The notes under the pieces: model-generated
The model's input: only the letters and a program-made list of their open reading frames with translations
What the model was told of the DNA's origin: nothing
The model's database searches: none
NCBI RefSeq assembly: GCF_029714305.1
Contig: NZ_CP121647.1
Span: 6,778,501 to 6,842,500 of the forward strand
Direction of reading: 5' to 3'
Length of the DNA: 64,000 bases
From: Bradyrhizobium sp. CB3481
Lineage (GTDB): Bacteria > Pseudomonadota > Alphaproteobacteria > Rhizobiales > Xanthobacteraceae
Translations under genes and position numbers: made by a program
Shown: positions 20,917 to 28,817 of the stretch, one piece after another
How positions within the stretch are numbered: the stretch's first letter is position 1
Layout: the number at the start of each line of letters is the position of its first letter

Positions 20917-22625
20917 TCCGCGGCCTCTTTCGGCACGAATTCTTCCGGAAAATATTTAATGACTGACGTCAGCGGATTCGAGGCGGCTTGTCCGAGACCG
21001 CAGATCGAGGCATCGCGCATCGCCTGGCTCAGCTGATCGAGCAGTTCGCGGTTCCACACCGGCCGCTGCATCAGCAACGCGGCCTTCTGCGTGCCGACCC
21101 GGCACGGCGTGCACTGGCCGCAGCTTTCATCCTCGAAGAACTTCATCAGGTTGAGCGCCGCATCCTTCACGCTGTCCTGCTCGGACAGGATGACGACGGC
21201 GGCGGAGCCGATGAAGCAGCCGTATTTTTCCAGCGTGCCGAAATCGAGCGGGATGTTGTCCATCGAGGCCGGCAGGATGCCGCCCGACGCGCCGCCCGGC
21301 AGATAGGCGCGGAAGGTGTGGCCGTCGGCCATGCCGCCGCAGAACTCGTCGATCAGCTCGCGCACGGTGATGCCCGATGGCGCCAGCTTCATGCCGGGAT
21401 TTTTCACGCGGCCGGACACCGAATAGCTGCGCAGGCCGTGACGGTCGTTGCGGCCGTGGCTCTGCCACCAATCGGCGCCCTTCTCGACGATATCGCGCAC
21501 CCACCACAGCGTCTCGATATTGTTGATCAGCGTCGGCAGGCCGAACAGGCCGACCTGGAACGGGTAAGGCGGCTTGTGCCTCGGCAGCCCACGCTTGCCC
21601 TCGATCGATTCGAGCAGCGAGGATTCCTCGCCGCAAATATAGGCGCCCGCGCCGCGGCGCAGGTGCAGCACCGGCCCGCCCCCCGGCAGCTTGGCGATCT
21701 CACGGCTGAGGATTTCGCGCGCGGCCGGATATTCGTCGCGGATGTAGATGTAGACGTCGCTCGCCTCGACCACATGTGCGCCGATCAGCATGCCCTCGAT
21801 GAAGCGATGCGGATCGGTTTCGAGATAGTAGCGATCCTTGAAGGTGCCGGGCTCGCCCTCGTCGCCATTGATCGCCATCAGCCGCGGACCGGGCTCTCCG
21901 AGCACCGCGCGCCATTTGCGCCCGGTCGGGAAACCGGCGCCACCGAGCCCGCGCAGCGAGGCATCGTCGAGCGCCTTCAGGAGATCTTCCTTGCTCATCT
22001 CGCCCGAGCGAAGCCGGCTCAGAAGCTTGTAGCCGCCGTCGGCGACATAGGCGTCGTAGTCGACATAATCAGGCAGATGCGTATGGGTCTCGCCGGCCTT
22101 GGCGGCAGCGAGCACATTCGTCACCGTGGCATGGTCGACGAAGTGATGGCCGACTTCGGCAGCGGGCGCCGTATCGCAGCGGCCGACGCAGGGTGCGCGC
22201 ACCACACGAATGCCGGGGCCGGCCTTGTCCTGCAGTTCATGCAGCAGCTTTTCCGCGCCCATCATCGCGCAGGTGAGCGAATCGCAGACGCGGATGGTCA
22301 GCGGCGCGATATCAGGCGCGCCCTCCTTCACCACGTCGAAATGCGCATAGAACGTCGCGGTTTCGAACACTTCCGCAAACGACAGCTTCATCTCGTCGGC
22401 CAGCGCCGCCAGATGCGCAGCCGAGATCTGGTGGTACGTGTCCTGGATGAGATGCAGGTGCTCGATCAGGAGATCGCGGCGCCGCGGGCGGTCGCCGAGC
22501 AGGAGCTCGATCTCGTGGGCGGCGGTGGGGTCGACCTGGCGGCCCTTCGGCGTCGCCTTGGCCCGCTTCCGGCCCGCGCCCGGATGCTCGAACGAGCGGA
22601 CCTCGTGCACGTTATGGATGTTCAT
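20913..22625 (-). CDS. fdhB: NAD-dependent formate dehydrogenase, fused gamma-beta (NuoE-NuoF-like) subunit
   Basis: A 570-residue diaphorase subunit that passes electrons from the alpha subunit to NAD+. Residues 35-160 are NuoE-like with thioredoxin-fold [2Fe-2S] ligands Cys114, 119, 146 and 150. The NuoF-like part has the FMN motif RGLGGAGFPTGRKW, the NADH-site sequence NGDEGEPGTFKDR, and a C-terminal 4Fe-4S motif ESCGQCTPCRVGT with the fourth Cys in SICGLGQ. The gamma and beta subunits are separate genes in fdsGBACD operons but fused here; the length is close to that of fused FDH1 beta chains. It is the first gene of the pair, with two palindromes just upstream. Confidence 0.95.
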   Translation of the reverse strand: MNIHNVHEVRSFEHPGAGRKRAKATPKGRQVDPTAAHEIELLLGDRPRRRDLLIEHLHLIQDTYHQISAAHLAALADEMKLSFAEVFETATFYAHFDVVKEGAPDIAPLTIRVCDSLTCAMMGAEKLLHELQDKAGPGIRVVRAPCVGRCDTAPAAEVGHHFVDHATVTNVLAAAKAGETHTHLPDYVDYDAYVADGGYKLLSRLRSGEMSKEDLLKALDDASLRGLGGAGFPTGRKWRAVLGEPGPRLMAINGDEGEPGTFKDRYYLETDPHRFIEGMLIGAHVVEASDVYIYIRDEYPAAREILSREIAKLPGGGPVLHLRRGAGAYICGEESSLLESIEGKRGLPRHKPPYPFQVGLFGLPTLINNIETLWWVRDIVEKGADWWQSHGRNDRHGLRSYSVSGRVKNPGMKLAPSGITVRELIDEFCGGMADGHTFRAYLPGGASGGILPASMDNIPLDFGTLEKYGCFIGSAAVVILSEQDSVKDAALNLMKFFEDESCGQCTPCRVGTQKAALLMQRPVWNRELLDQLSQAMRDASICGLGQAASNPLTSVIKYFPEEFVPKEAAE

Positions 22626-22652
22626 TGACAGCGTCTCGTTCTCTGAGCCTGA

Positions 22653-22684
22653 ATTAGATCAACTCTAATGTCTGGTATGCCAGA
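22653..22684. promoter_or_regulatory. paired palindromes upstream of the formate dehydrogenase operon (candidate operators)
   Basis: Two perfect inverted repeats lie 28 to 59 bases upstream of the fdhB start codon. ATTAGA-N5-TCTAAT (22653-22669) contains a T-N11-A core of the kind bound by LysR-type regulators, and TCTGG-TATG-CCAGA (22671-22684) resembles FadR/GntR-type TGGTnnnCCA sites. LysR-type control of formate dehydrogenase operons is known in Cupriavidus. No LysR or GntR gene is present nearby, so the regulator is inferred, not seen. Confidence 0.45.
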
Positions 22685-22927
22685 TGCCAAGCGAATTATG
22701 ATGTCTTGCTAAGTATTTAAGTCGCTGGCGGAGGCGTGGTTCGGGCGTTCGAGCATCCTCGGCGATTTTAGCCGATATCGCCTTGCCCGACCCAGCAATG
22801 AGAACGCGAAACGACCGCAGGATCAATAAAGCTGTTCCATGCTGCAATAGCGAACGCCTATCGCCCTGCGGCCGAACCCGCGTTGGCGGGCCGCCGCGGG
22901 GTTTGATCCCGCACGGCGGCCAAACCG
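22685..22927. other. intergenic region between fdhB upstream sites and the MFS transporter gene end
   Basis: About 240 bases with no supported gene. Short open frames here lack ribosome binding sites and protein-like composition. It must carry the core promoter of the fdhBA operon and any terminator of the transporter gene, but I cannot point to a convincing -35/-10 pair or a hairpin followed by a T run. Confidence 0.5.
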
Positions 22928-24583
22928 TCAGAGAATCTTGACGGCGCTTTCCAGCGTCTTCCAGACGCCCCAGGCCAGCGGAATGCCGACGAACGCCCAG
23001 AACAGCGCCGCCTTGGCGTCGAGGCCGCCGAAGCCGATACCGTAGGAGCCCGATGGCCCCGAGTTGCCGGCGCTCGCCGTCGCCGCCTGCAGCTTGGCGA
23101 CCTCGGCATCGCTCATGTGCCACTTCTTGTCGACCGGCTTGATCAGGTAGTTGCAGATCAGGCCCGCAATCAACATCGCACACAGGATGTACATCGTGGT
23201 GTTGTAGAGCTGGTCACGCGGAACGCCGGCCGCGAGCTGGAATTCGCGGATGTAGTTCACCACCACCGGGCCGATAATGCCCGCGGTCGACCATGCCGTC
23301 AGCAGCCGGCCATGGATGGCGCCGACGAACTGGGTGCCGAACATGTCGGCGAGATAGGCCGGCACGGTGGCGAAGCCGCCGCCATACATCGACAGGATGA
23401 TGCCGAAGCCGAGCACGAACAAGAGCTTCGAGCCCATCGCCGCAAATGTCGGCGCCAGCGCGTAGAGCGCGATGCCGAGGATGAAGAAGGTATAATAGGT
23501 GTTCTTGCGGCCGATCTTGTCGGACAGCGATGCCCAGAAGAAGCGGCCGCCGATATTGAACAGCGAGAGTAGCCCGGCGAAGCCGGCTGCGATGCCGGCA
23601 ATCGTCGCTTTCTGCGTCGCGTCGAGCTGGTTGAAGCCGACGTCAGGCAAGCCGATCAGCTTGCCGGCGAAGATTTCCTGCAGCATCGGCGAAGCCATGC
23701 CGATCACGCCGATACCGGCCGACACGTTGAGGCAGAGCACCCACCAGATCAGCCAGAACTGCGGCGTCTTGTGCGCGTCCTTCAGATGGACGTGGTTCTG
23801 CGAGATCATCGCATTGGCCTTCGCCGGCGGCGTCCAGCCTTCGGGCCGCCAGCCCGCCGGCGGAAGCCGGTAGCGGAAGGCGCCGATCATCATGAACACG
23901 AAATAAATCACGCCCATCGCGACGAAGGTTTCCCAGACGCCGACCGAAGTCGGGGTCTTGAAATAGTTCATCAGCAGGTTGGCCAGCGGCGCGCCGATCA
24001 TGGCGCCGCCGCCAAAGCCCATGATCGCCATGCCGGTCGCCATGCCGCGCCGGTCCGGGAACCATTTCACCAGCGTCGACACCGGCGAGATGTAACCGAG
24101 ACCAAGACCGACGCCGCCGATCACGCCCGAGCCGAGCCACAACAGCCACAATTGATGGGTGTAGACGCCGATCGCACCGAGAAAGAGCCCGCCGCACCAG
24201 CACATCGCCGAGACGAAGCCGGCCTTGCGCGGACCGACGCGCTCGAGCCAGCCGCCCCACACCGCTGCGGAAATGCCGAGCAGCACGAAGAACAAGGTGA
24301 ACATCCAGCCCAAGCTAGCGACCTTCCAGTCGCAGGTAGTGGTGAAAAGCTCCTGGAGCAGCGTCATGTCCGCGCACGCCTTCGGCGCATTCAGCCCGAT
24401 CGCGCGCGACAATGGCAGCCAGAACACGCTGAAGCCATAGGCCATGCCTATGCAGAGATGGATGCAAAGCGCCGCCGGCGGCACCAGCCAGCGATTGAAG
24501 CCGGCGGTCGCGATCGTTCGCTCTTTGTCGAGGAATCCCGTTCCTGCACCGGGGATGCTCCCGGCGCTGCTGATTGTTGTCAT
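22928..24583 (-). CDS. MFS transporter of the oxalate/formate antiporter (OFA) family
   Basis: A 551-residue, 12-helix inner-membrane transporter. The chosen ATG follows AGGGGAA by 7 bases; sequence upstream in frame is not protein-like and contains the promoter. Family landmarks are NRWLVPPAALCIHLCIGMAYG in the first helix, GGWLERVGPRKAG in loop 2-3 and GYISPVSTLVKWFPDRRGMA. It is about 100 residues longer than OxlT, with a Cys-containing loop after helix 1 (ACADMTLLQELFTTTCDW) and an extended C-terminus with another hydrophobic segment. Position between formate dehydrogenase and a two-component system suggests uptake or exchange of formate, oxalate or a related carboxylate; the actual substrate is inference. 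Confidence 0.88.
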   Translation of the reverse strand: MTTISSAGSIPGAGTGFLDKERTIATAGFNRWLVPPAALCIHLCIGMAYGFSVFWLPLSRAIGLNAPKACADMTLLQELFTTTCDWKVASLGWMFTLFFVLLGISAAVWGGWLERVGPRKAGFVSAMCWCGGLFLGAIGVYTHQLWLLWLGSGVIGGVGLGLGYISPVSTLVKWFPDRRGMATGMAIMGFGGGAMIGAPLANLLMNYFKTPTSVGVWETFVAMGVIYFVFMMIGAFRYRLPPAGWRPEGWTPPAKANAMISQNHVHLKDAHKTPQFWLIWWVLCLNVSAGIGVIGMASPMLQEIFAGKLIGLPDVGFNQLDATQKATIAGIAAGFAGLLSLFNIGGRFFWASLSDKIGRKNTYYTFFILGIALYALAPTFAAMGSKLLFVLGFGIILSMYGGGFATVPAYLADMFGTQFVGAIHGRLLTAWSTAGIIGPVVVNYIREFQLAAGVPRDQLYNTTMYILCAMLIAGLICNYLIKPVDKKWHMSDAEVAKLQAATASAGNSGPSGSYGIGFGGLDAKAALFWAFVGIPLAWGVWKTLESAVKIL

Positions 24584-24869
24584 CGCTATTTTCCCCTGCA
24601 GCCCGCGCTTGAGCGGGACTTTGTTTACTGTCTTCGATTCGTCATTCAGCCACGCAGTGGGGCAGCCCCATCCGCTGCTCCATGCGATTTCCGGAACGCG
24701 CGAAACCTGTTCGCGCATTCGAGAAAGTTCCACCCTGATGTTTTGATTGAGCTCGCAGCAGTGCCGGCCAATTGAGGTGAGATTTTGCCGACGTGAATAG
24801 CGGGCAGCAGTTCCATCCAACTGTGTACCCGTCTCATTGCCCTCCCTTTCATCTCGTTGAAAAGGAGTG

Positions 24870-24885
24870 AGCAATCCATGTGCCA
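24870..24885 (-). promoter_or_regulatory. sigma-54 (-24/-12) promoter for the OFA transporter
   Basis: The minus strand reads TGGCACATGGATTGCT, a near-perfect match to the RpoN consensus TGGCAC-N5-TTGCW with the invariant GG and GC 10 bases apart. Transcription would start near 24859 and leave a leader of about 275 bases before the transporter ATG. The response regulator gene just upstream carries the GAFTGA sigma-54 contact motif, which independently predicts such a promoter nearby. Confidence 0.8.
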
Positions 24886-24938
24886 AATCGCACGATGCCT
24901 GAAATCAATGACTTGTAAGGCAACCACCCTGCAACTCT

Positions 24939-24974
24939 GGACAAATTGTCCTGTTACTGCCGGACAAAATGTCC
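24939..24974. promoter_or_regulatory. two upstream activator palindromes GGACA-N3-TGTCC
   Basis: GGACAAATTGTCC (24939-24951) and GGACAAAATGTCC (24962-24974) are near-identical palindromes whose centres are 23 bases apart, about two helical turns. They lie about 85 and 110 bases upstream of the predicted sigma-54 start. That is the usual place for paired dimer sites of an NtrC-type activator. They sit immediately after the stop codon of the sensor kinase gene. The binding protein is inferred to be the neighbouring response regulator. Confidence 0.68.
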
Positions 24975-24985
24975 GCCCATCGGCG

Positions 24986-27010
24986 TCAGTCGGCCTCGGG
25001 AAGCCAAACGCGGAATGTGCTTCCTCGGCCGATTTCGCTCTCCACCGTAATCTGGCCACGCTGGCGCTTGATCAGCGTCTGACTGATGGAGAGGCCAAGG
25101 CCGGTGCCTTCCCGGCGCTTCGTCGTGAAGAACGGATCGAACACCTTCCCCACGACATCGGGTTCCATGCCGATTCCAGTATCGCCCACCTCGATGACGA
25201 TGCCGGGCACGCCGTCTCGATCGGCGTCGTATGAGCGAAGCGTCAGGCGCCCGCCCTCCGGCATGGCGTGGATGGCGTTGACGATCAGGTTGATCAGCAC
25301 CTGCTGCAGCTCGGTGCGATTCATCAGGACTAGGCGGCTGCCCCTGTCCTCTCTTGCAACCTCGATTTCCGTCTTGTTGAGGAGATGCTGCACCAGCGGC
25401 AGGCAGTCCGCCACGACGGCGCCGGGCGAATGACGCTCGACATAACCGGCATATTCCTCCGGCCGCGCGAACTGCAGCAGCTTGGTGACGATCTGGCTGA
25501 TCCGGTAGATCTGCTCATCGACCAGACGGAATTCGACCTTGGCCTTTTCGACGTCGTCGCCGATCACGCTTCTGATAACGTCGAGATTGCCCTGCATCAC
25601 CGCGATCGGATTGTTGATCTCGTGCGCTACGCCCGCGGTGATCTCGCCGATCGCCGCGAGTTTTTCCGACATGATGAGCTGCTTGGTGGTCGCCTCCAGC
25701 TTCAGATTGGCGAGTTCGAGGTCACGCGTCCGCTCGCGCACCCGGATATTCAACTCCTCGTTCCACTCGCGCAGCTGACGGTCGCGCTCCTGGATCTGGT
25801 CCAGCAATGTGTCGAGGTGAACCGCCACGCGGCCAATCTCGTCGCCCGACGCCGGCAGTTTGGTGCGCGCGGAGAGATTGCCGCTCTCCACCTCGCCGAT
25901 CGTCGCGGTGACGCGTTCTAGCGGCATGAAGATCGATTGCGCCCAGCGCAGGAAGATCGGCACGGTAGCGACGGTGATCACGATGAAGGCGAGCGCGATG
26001 ATCAGGAGCGTCTCGAGCTTGGCGTCGTTGAACGGCTTCTGCAGAAAGCCGACATAGAGCATGCCGACGCGCTTGCCGTAGGTATCGACGAGCGGCTCGT
26101 AGGCCGAGATGTACCAGTCGTTGACGACGAAGGCGCTGTCGAGCCAGGTGCGCCCCTCCCCTAAGACCGCGGAGCGCACCGCCGCCGACACCCGCGTCCC
26201 CAGCGCACGCCTTCCCTCGAACAGGCGGACATTGGTCGAGATCCGCACGTCATCCAGGAACAATGTCGCCGTGCCCTGGCTGCCCTCCGGCAGGCTCGCC
26301 GCCTGGTAGACGAGGTCGTTGATCGTATCGATGAATTCCAGATTCTGGTTCAGCAGAATCCCACCGACGAGCGCCGCCGGCCCGCCTCCGGGCGCCGTTG
26401 CGCGGCTCGCAGCATGCACCACCATGCCATGGGTTTCGGTGCTGCGGTCGGTCGGCACCGCATTTGGCGTCGGGACCAGATCGAGGCGCGCGCGCTCGGC
26501 AAGCGCAGGCGAAATCGCCGCAAGCTCGTCACCGGTAAAGATATCGACGCCCGTCGACGGCGATTGGCCCGACAGCGCAGAAGTGATGATCGGCCAGTCG
26601 GCCCTTGGCGCTCCCTTGAGTTGGGGTGACGAGGCCACGACCTTTCCGCTTGCATCCATCAAATAGAGGAAGTCGAGGCCCATCTCCTTGCGGGACTGCT
26701 CGAGCAAGGTCTCGACGGCCGCGAGCGTTTCCTGCTCTTCGACCTCCCGGAAGCGAAACGAGAGGCTGAGCCCGCGGATTTGAACGCCGGTTTTTTCCAG
26801 GATACGCGCCAGATATTGATGGGCGATGGTGAGATCGCCGTTCACCTTCGAGATCAGTGTCGCGTCGAACCGCGCATTCCAGCGATAGGCAGCGACGCCT
26901 AGCAGCAGCGGCAGGATGACCAGCATCGGCAGCAGCGCGATGGCAAGCAGCCGGAAGCGAACGGATTGTCCGCGAACGGGATCTTGCATGCTGCCCGCGC
27001 GGTCAGCCAT
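24986..27010 (-). CDS. sensor histidine kinase with periplasmic Cache-type domain
   Basis: A 674-residue membrane kinase. A first membrane helix (about residues 19-42) and a second (about 334-355, TLLIIALAFIVITVATVPIF) enclose a periplasmic region of about 290 residues that looks like a Cache-type ligand sensor (MGLDFLYLMDASGKVVASSP; SAFVVNDWYISAYEPLVD). HAMP follows (about 356-408), then a short coiled coil, the phospho-accepting His463 in AGVAHEINNPIAV, and a HATPase domain (NLIVNAIHAM, GDTGIGM, GTGLGLSIS). The start overlaps the response regulator by eight bases. The periplasmic ligand is probably the carboxylate handled by the neighbouring transporter, but this is inference. Confidence 0.92.
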   Translation of the reverse strand: MADRAGSMQDPVRGQSVRFRLLAIALLPMLVILPLLLGVAAYRWNARFDATLISKVNGDLTIAHQYLARILEKTGVQIRGLSLSFRFREVEEQETLAAVETLLEQSRKEMGLDFLYLMDASGKVVASSPQLKGAPRADWPIITSALSGQSPSTGVDIFTGDELAAISPALAERARLDLVPTPNAVPTDRSTETHGMVVHAASRATAPGGGPAALVGGILLNQNLEFIDTINDLVYQAASLPEGSQGTATLFLDDVRISTNVRLFEGRRALGTRVSAAVRSAVLGEGRTWLDSAFVVNDWYISAYEPLVDTYGKRVGMLYVGFLQKPFNDAKLETLLIIALAFIVITVATVPIFLRWAQSIFMPLERVTATIGEVESGNLSARTKLPASGDEIGRVAVHLDTLLDQIQERDRQLREWNEELNIRVRERTRDLELANLKLEATTKQLIMSEKLAAIGEITAGVAHEINNPIAVMQGNLDVIRSVIGDDVEKAKVEFRLVDEQIYRISQIVTKLLQFARPEEYAGYVERHSPGAVVADCLPLVQHLLNKTEIEVAREDRGSRLVLMNRTELQQVLINLIVNAIHAMPEGGRLTLRSYDADRDGVPGIVIEVGDTGIGMEPDVVGKVFDPFFTTKRREGTGLGLSISQTLIKRQRGQITVESEIGRGSTFRVWLPEAD

Positions 27011-28436
27011 TCCATAACGCGAGTTTGCGGTCGATGGTCTTGCGTGAAATGCCGAGCCGCCGGGCCGCTTCCTCGCGGTTGCCGCCGGCCTCCTTCAGCA
27101 CCGAAAGAATATGCCGGCGCTCCAGGTCCGCCAGACTGTCGGCGGTGGCCGCCTGGCCGTCGTTTCGCGGACCGGCAAAATCGTCCGGGAATGCGCCGAG
27201 AATCAAGGTGCGCTCGATCAAATTGCGCAATTCGCGCACATTGCCGGGCCAGTCGTAGCTCGCCAGCGCAGCCCGCACGGCGCTGTCGATCGGAACCGGC
27301 GGCATGCCGAGCTGCATCGAGAGCTTGTTCATGAAGATGGCGGCGAGCTCCTGCACGTCGTCGCCGCGATCTTTCAACAACGGCAGATGAATCTGCATGA
27401 CATTCAGCCGGTAATAGAGATCGGCGCGGAAGCGTCCCTTCTCTACCGCCTTCTGCAGATCGGCATTGGTCGCAAAGATGAAGCGAAGATCGACCGGTAC
27501 TTCGCGTTCAGCGCCGACCGGACGAACGCGGCGGTCCTCCAGCACGCGCAGCAACTTACTCTGCATCGGCAGCGGCAGCTCGCCGATTTCGTCGAGGAAC
27601 AGCGTGCCGCCATGCGCATAGAGAAACAGGCCTTCGCGGCCGCCTTCGGCGCCGGTGAAGGCGCCCTTGATGTGCCCGAACAACTCGCCCTCGATCATCT
27701 CGGGCGGAATGGCGGCGCAGTTGACCGGCACAAACGGCTTCTCGGCGCGATCGGACAATGAGTGGATAGAGCGTGCCGCGACCTCCTTGCCGGTACCGGA
27801 TTCGCCGGTCAGAAGGATCGATGTCGGCAGCGGGGCGACACGCGCAATGGTCTCGCGCACGCTGCGGGCCGCCGGCGACTCCCCGATCAGATTGTCGCGC
27901 AGGAAGGTGCGGTCGGATGACGCGCGTAGCGCATAACGCAGCACATAGTTCTCGCGCTGCAGCCGGACGCGGTCGAGACAGCGTGCGACCGCATTGAGTA
28001 TCTGGTTCGAGCGGAACGGTTTCAGCACGAAATCCACCGCGCCGGCGCGCAGCGCCTGAATCGCGGTATCGAGATCGGCATAGGCCGTGATCAGGATGGC
28101 GTCGGCAAAGAAACCGACGGCCCGCTGCTCCGCCAGCCAGTCGACGCCGTTCTTGCCCGGCATGATATTGTCCAGGATGACGATGTCGAACCGGCTCTTG
28201 TCGAGCTTGCGCGAGGCCTCGTCCGTATCGGCCGCCTCCTCCACATGCTTGCAGCGCGGTCCCAGCGTGCGCATCAGGAAATTGCGCATGCCCGGCTCGT
28301 CATCGATAATCAGGATCGAGGCCTGCGCCAGCGCGCTGAACTCAGGCGTGCCGGCCGATTTGCCGAGCTTTGCCGCCGGCTCATTGGCCGTGGCAGTGGG
28401 TGCCGCTGCGCTTGCCTTCGATGTCGGGAGGTTCAT
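27003..28436 (-). CDS. sigma-54-dependent response regulator (NtrC/DctD type)
   Basis: A 477-residue activator. The ATG was preferred over an upstream TTG that adds 12 residues. A low-complexity tail of about 38 residues precedes the receiver (about 39-155: DDE pocket at 45-47, phospho-acceptor Asp89, Lys139). The AAA+ domain has Walker A GESGTGKE (211-218), GAFTGA (258-263) and GGTLFLDEIGELP. The C-terminal Fis-type helix-turn-helix reads GNREEAARRLGISRKTIDRKL. The kinase gene overlaps its 3' end, so the two form one unit. Its likely target is the RpoN promoter with the paired GGACA palindromes ahead of the transporter gene. Confidence 0.94.
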   Translation of the reverse strand: MNLPTSKASAAAPTATANEPAAKLGKSAGTPEFSALAQASILIIDDEPGMRNFLMRTLGPRCKHVEEAADTDEASRKLDKSRFDIVILDNIMPGKNGVDWLAEQRAVGFFADAILITAYADLDTAIQALRAGAVDFVLKPFRSNQILNAVARCLDRVRLQRENYVLRYALRASSDRTFLRDNLIGESPAARSVRETIARVAPLPTSILLTGESGTGKEVAARSIHSLSDRAEKPFVPVNCAAIPPEMIEGELFGHIKGAFTGAEGGREGLFLYAHGGTLFLDEIGELPLPMQSKLLRVLEDRRVRPVGAEREVPVDLRFIFATNADLQKAVEKGRFRADLYYRLNVMQIHLPLLKDRGDDVQELAAIFMNKLSMQLGMPPVPIDSAVRAALASYDWPGNVRELRNLIERTLILGAFPDDFAGPRNDGQAATADSLADLERRHILSVLKEAGGNREEAARRLGISRKTIDRKLALWNG

Positions 28437-28524
28437 GCCGGGATTTCTAGGACCGTATGTCGCACCCGGCAATCGTACGTTTTAATGAGGTCGTTGTCCT
28501 ACGCGGGGCTTGCAGACACCCATA

Positions 28525-28776
28525 TCACGCATTCGCTTCTTCTATCGACCCATTTGTTTTTTCAATCAAAAATACGATGCGGTCCTGGCTGCGCTCGGTG
28601 ATTTCGACCTTGTCGCCGGTCTCGCGAATGAGGTTCGGGATATCGATCACCGACAGCGGATCGGTGCACAGCACTTCCAGCCGGTCGCCGGGCGGCAGGT
28701 TCTTTAGCGCCTTGCGTGTTTTCAGCGCCGGCAAGGGGCATTTCAGCCCGGCCAGATCGAGTTTTGTCGTGGTCAT
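28525..28776 (-). CDS. tusA: TusA-family sulfurtransferase
   Basis: An 83-residue sulfur-carrier protein with the family core LDLAGLKCPLPALKTRKAL (the CPxP cysteine receives the persulfide) and the segment VLCTDPLSVIDIPNL. I chose the second ATG; an ATG at 28818 would add 14 residues and overlaps the moeA stop by one base (TGATG). It is last in the mobB-moeA-tusA run. In E. coli, TusA influences sulfur flow towards Moco and FdhD-dependent formate dehydrogenase activation, so a role here in sulfurating the formate dehydrogenase cofactor is plausible. That role is inference from context. Confidence 0.85.
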   Translation of the reverse strand: MTTTKLDLAGLKCPLPALKTRKALKNLPPGDRLEVLCTDPLSVIDIPNLIRETGDKVEITERSQDRIVFLIEKTNGSIEEANA

Positions 28777-28817
28777 GGTGCGACCATGGCGAAGCGGCTC
28801 GGCATCGTCAACGGACA

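Noticed and set aside
18010..22628. Long plus-strand open frames (about 660, 340 and 550 codons) opposite the formate dehydrogenase genes
   Set aside because: The minus strand encodes intact FdhA and FdhB with conserved cysteine motifs. The opposite frames are His/Arg/Gly-rich shadows caused by high GC at third positions.
24584..24886. N-terminal extension of the OFA transporter by 101 residues
   Set aside because: The extension is not protein-like, overlaps the sigma-54 promoter, and the ATG at 24583 has a good ribosome site followed directly by family sequence.
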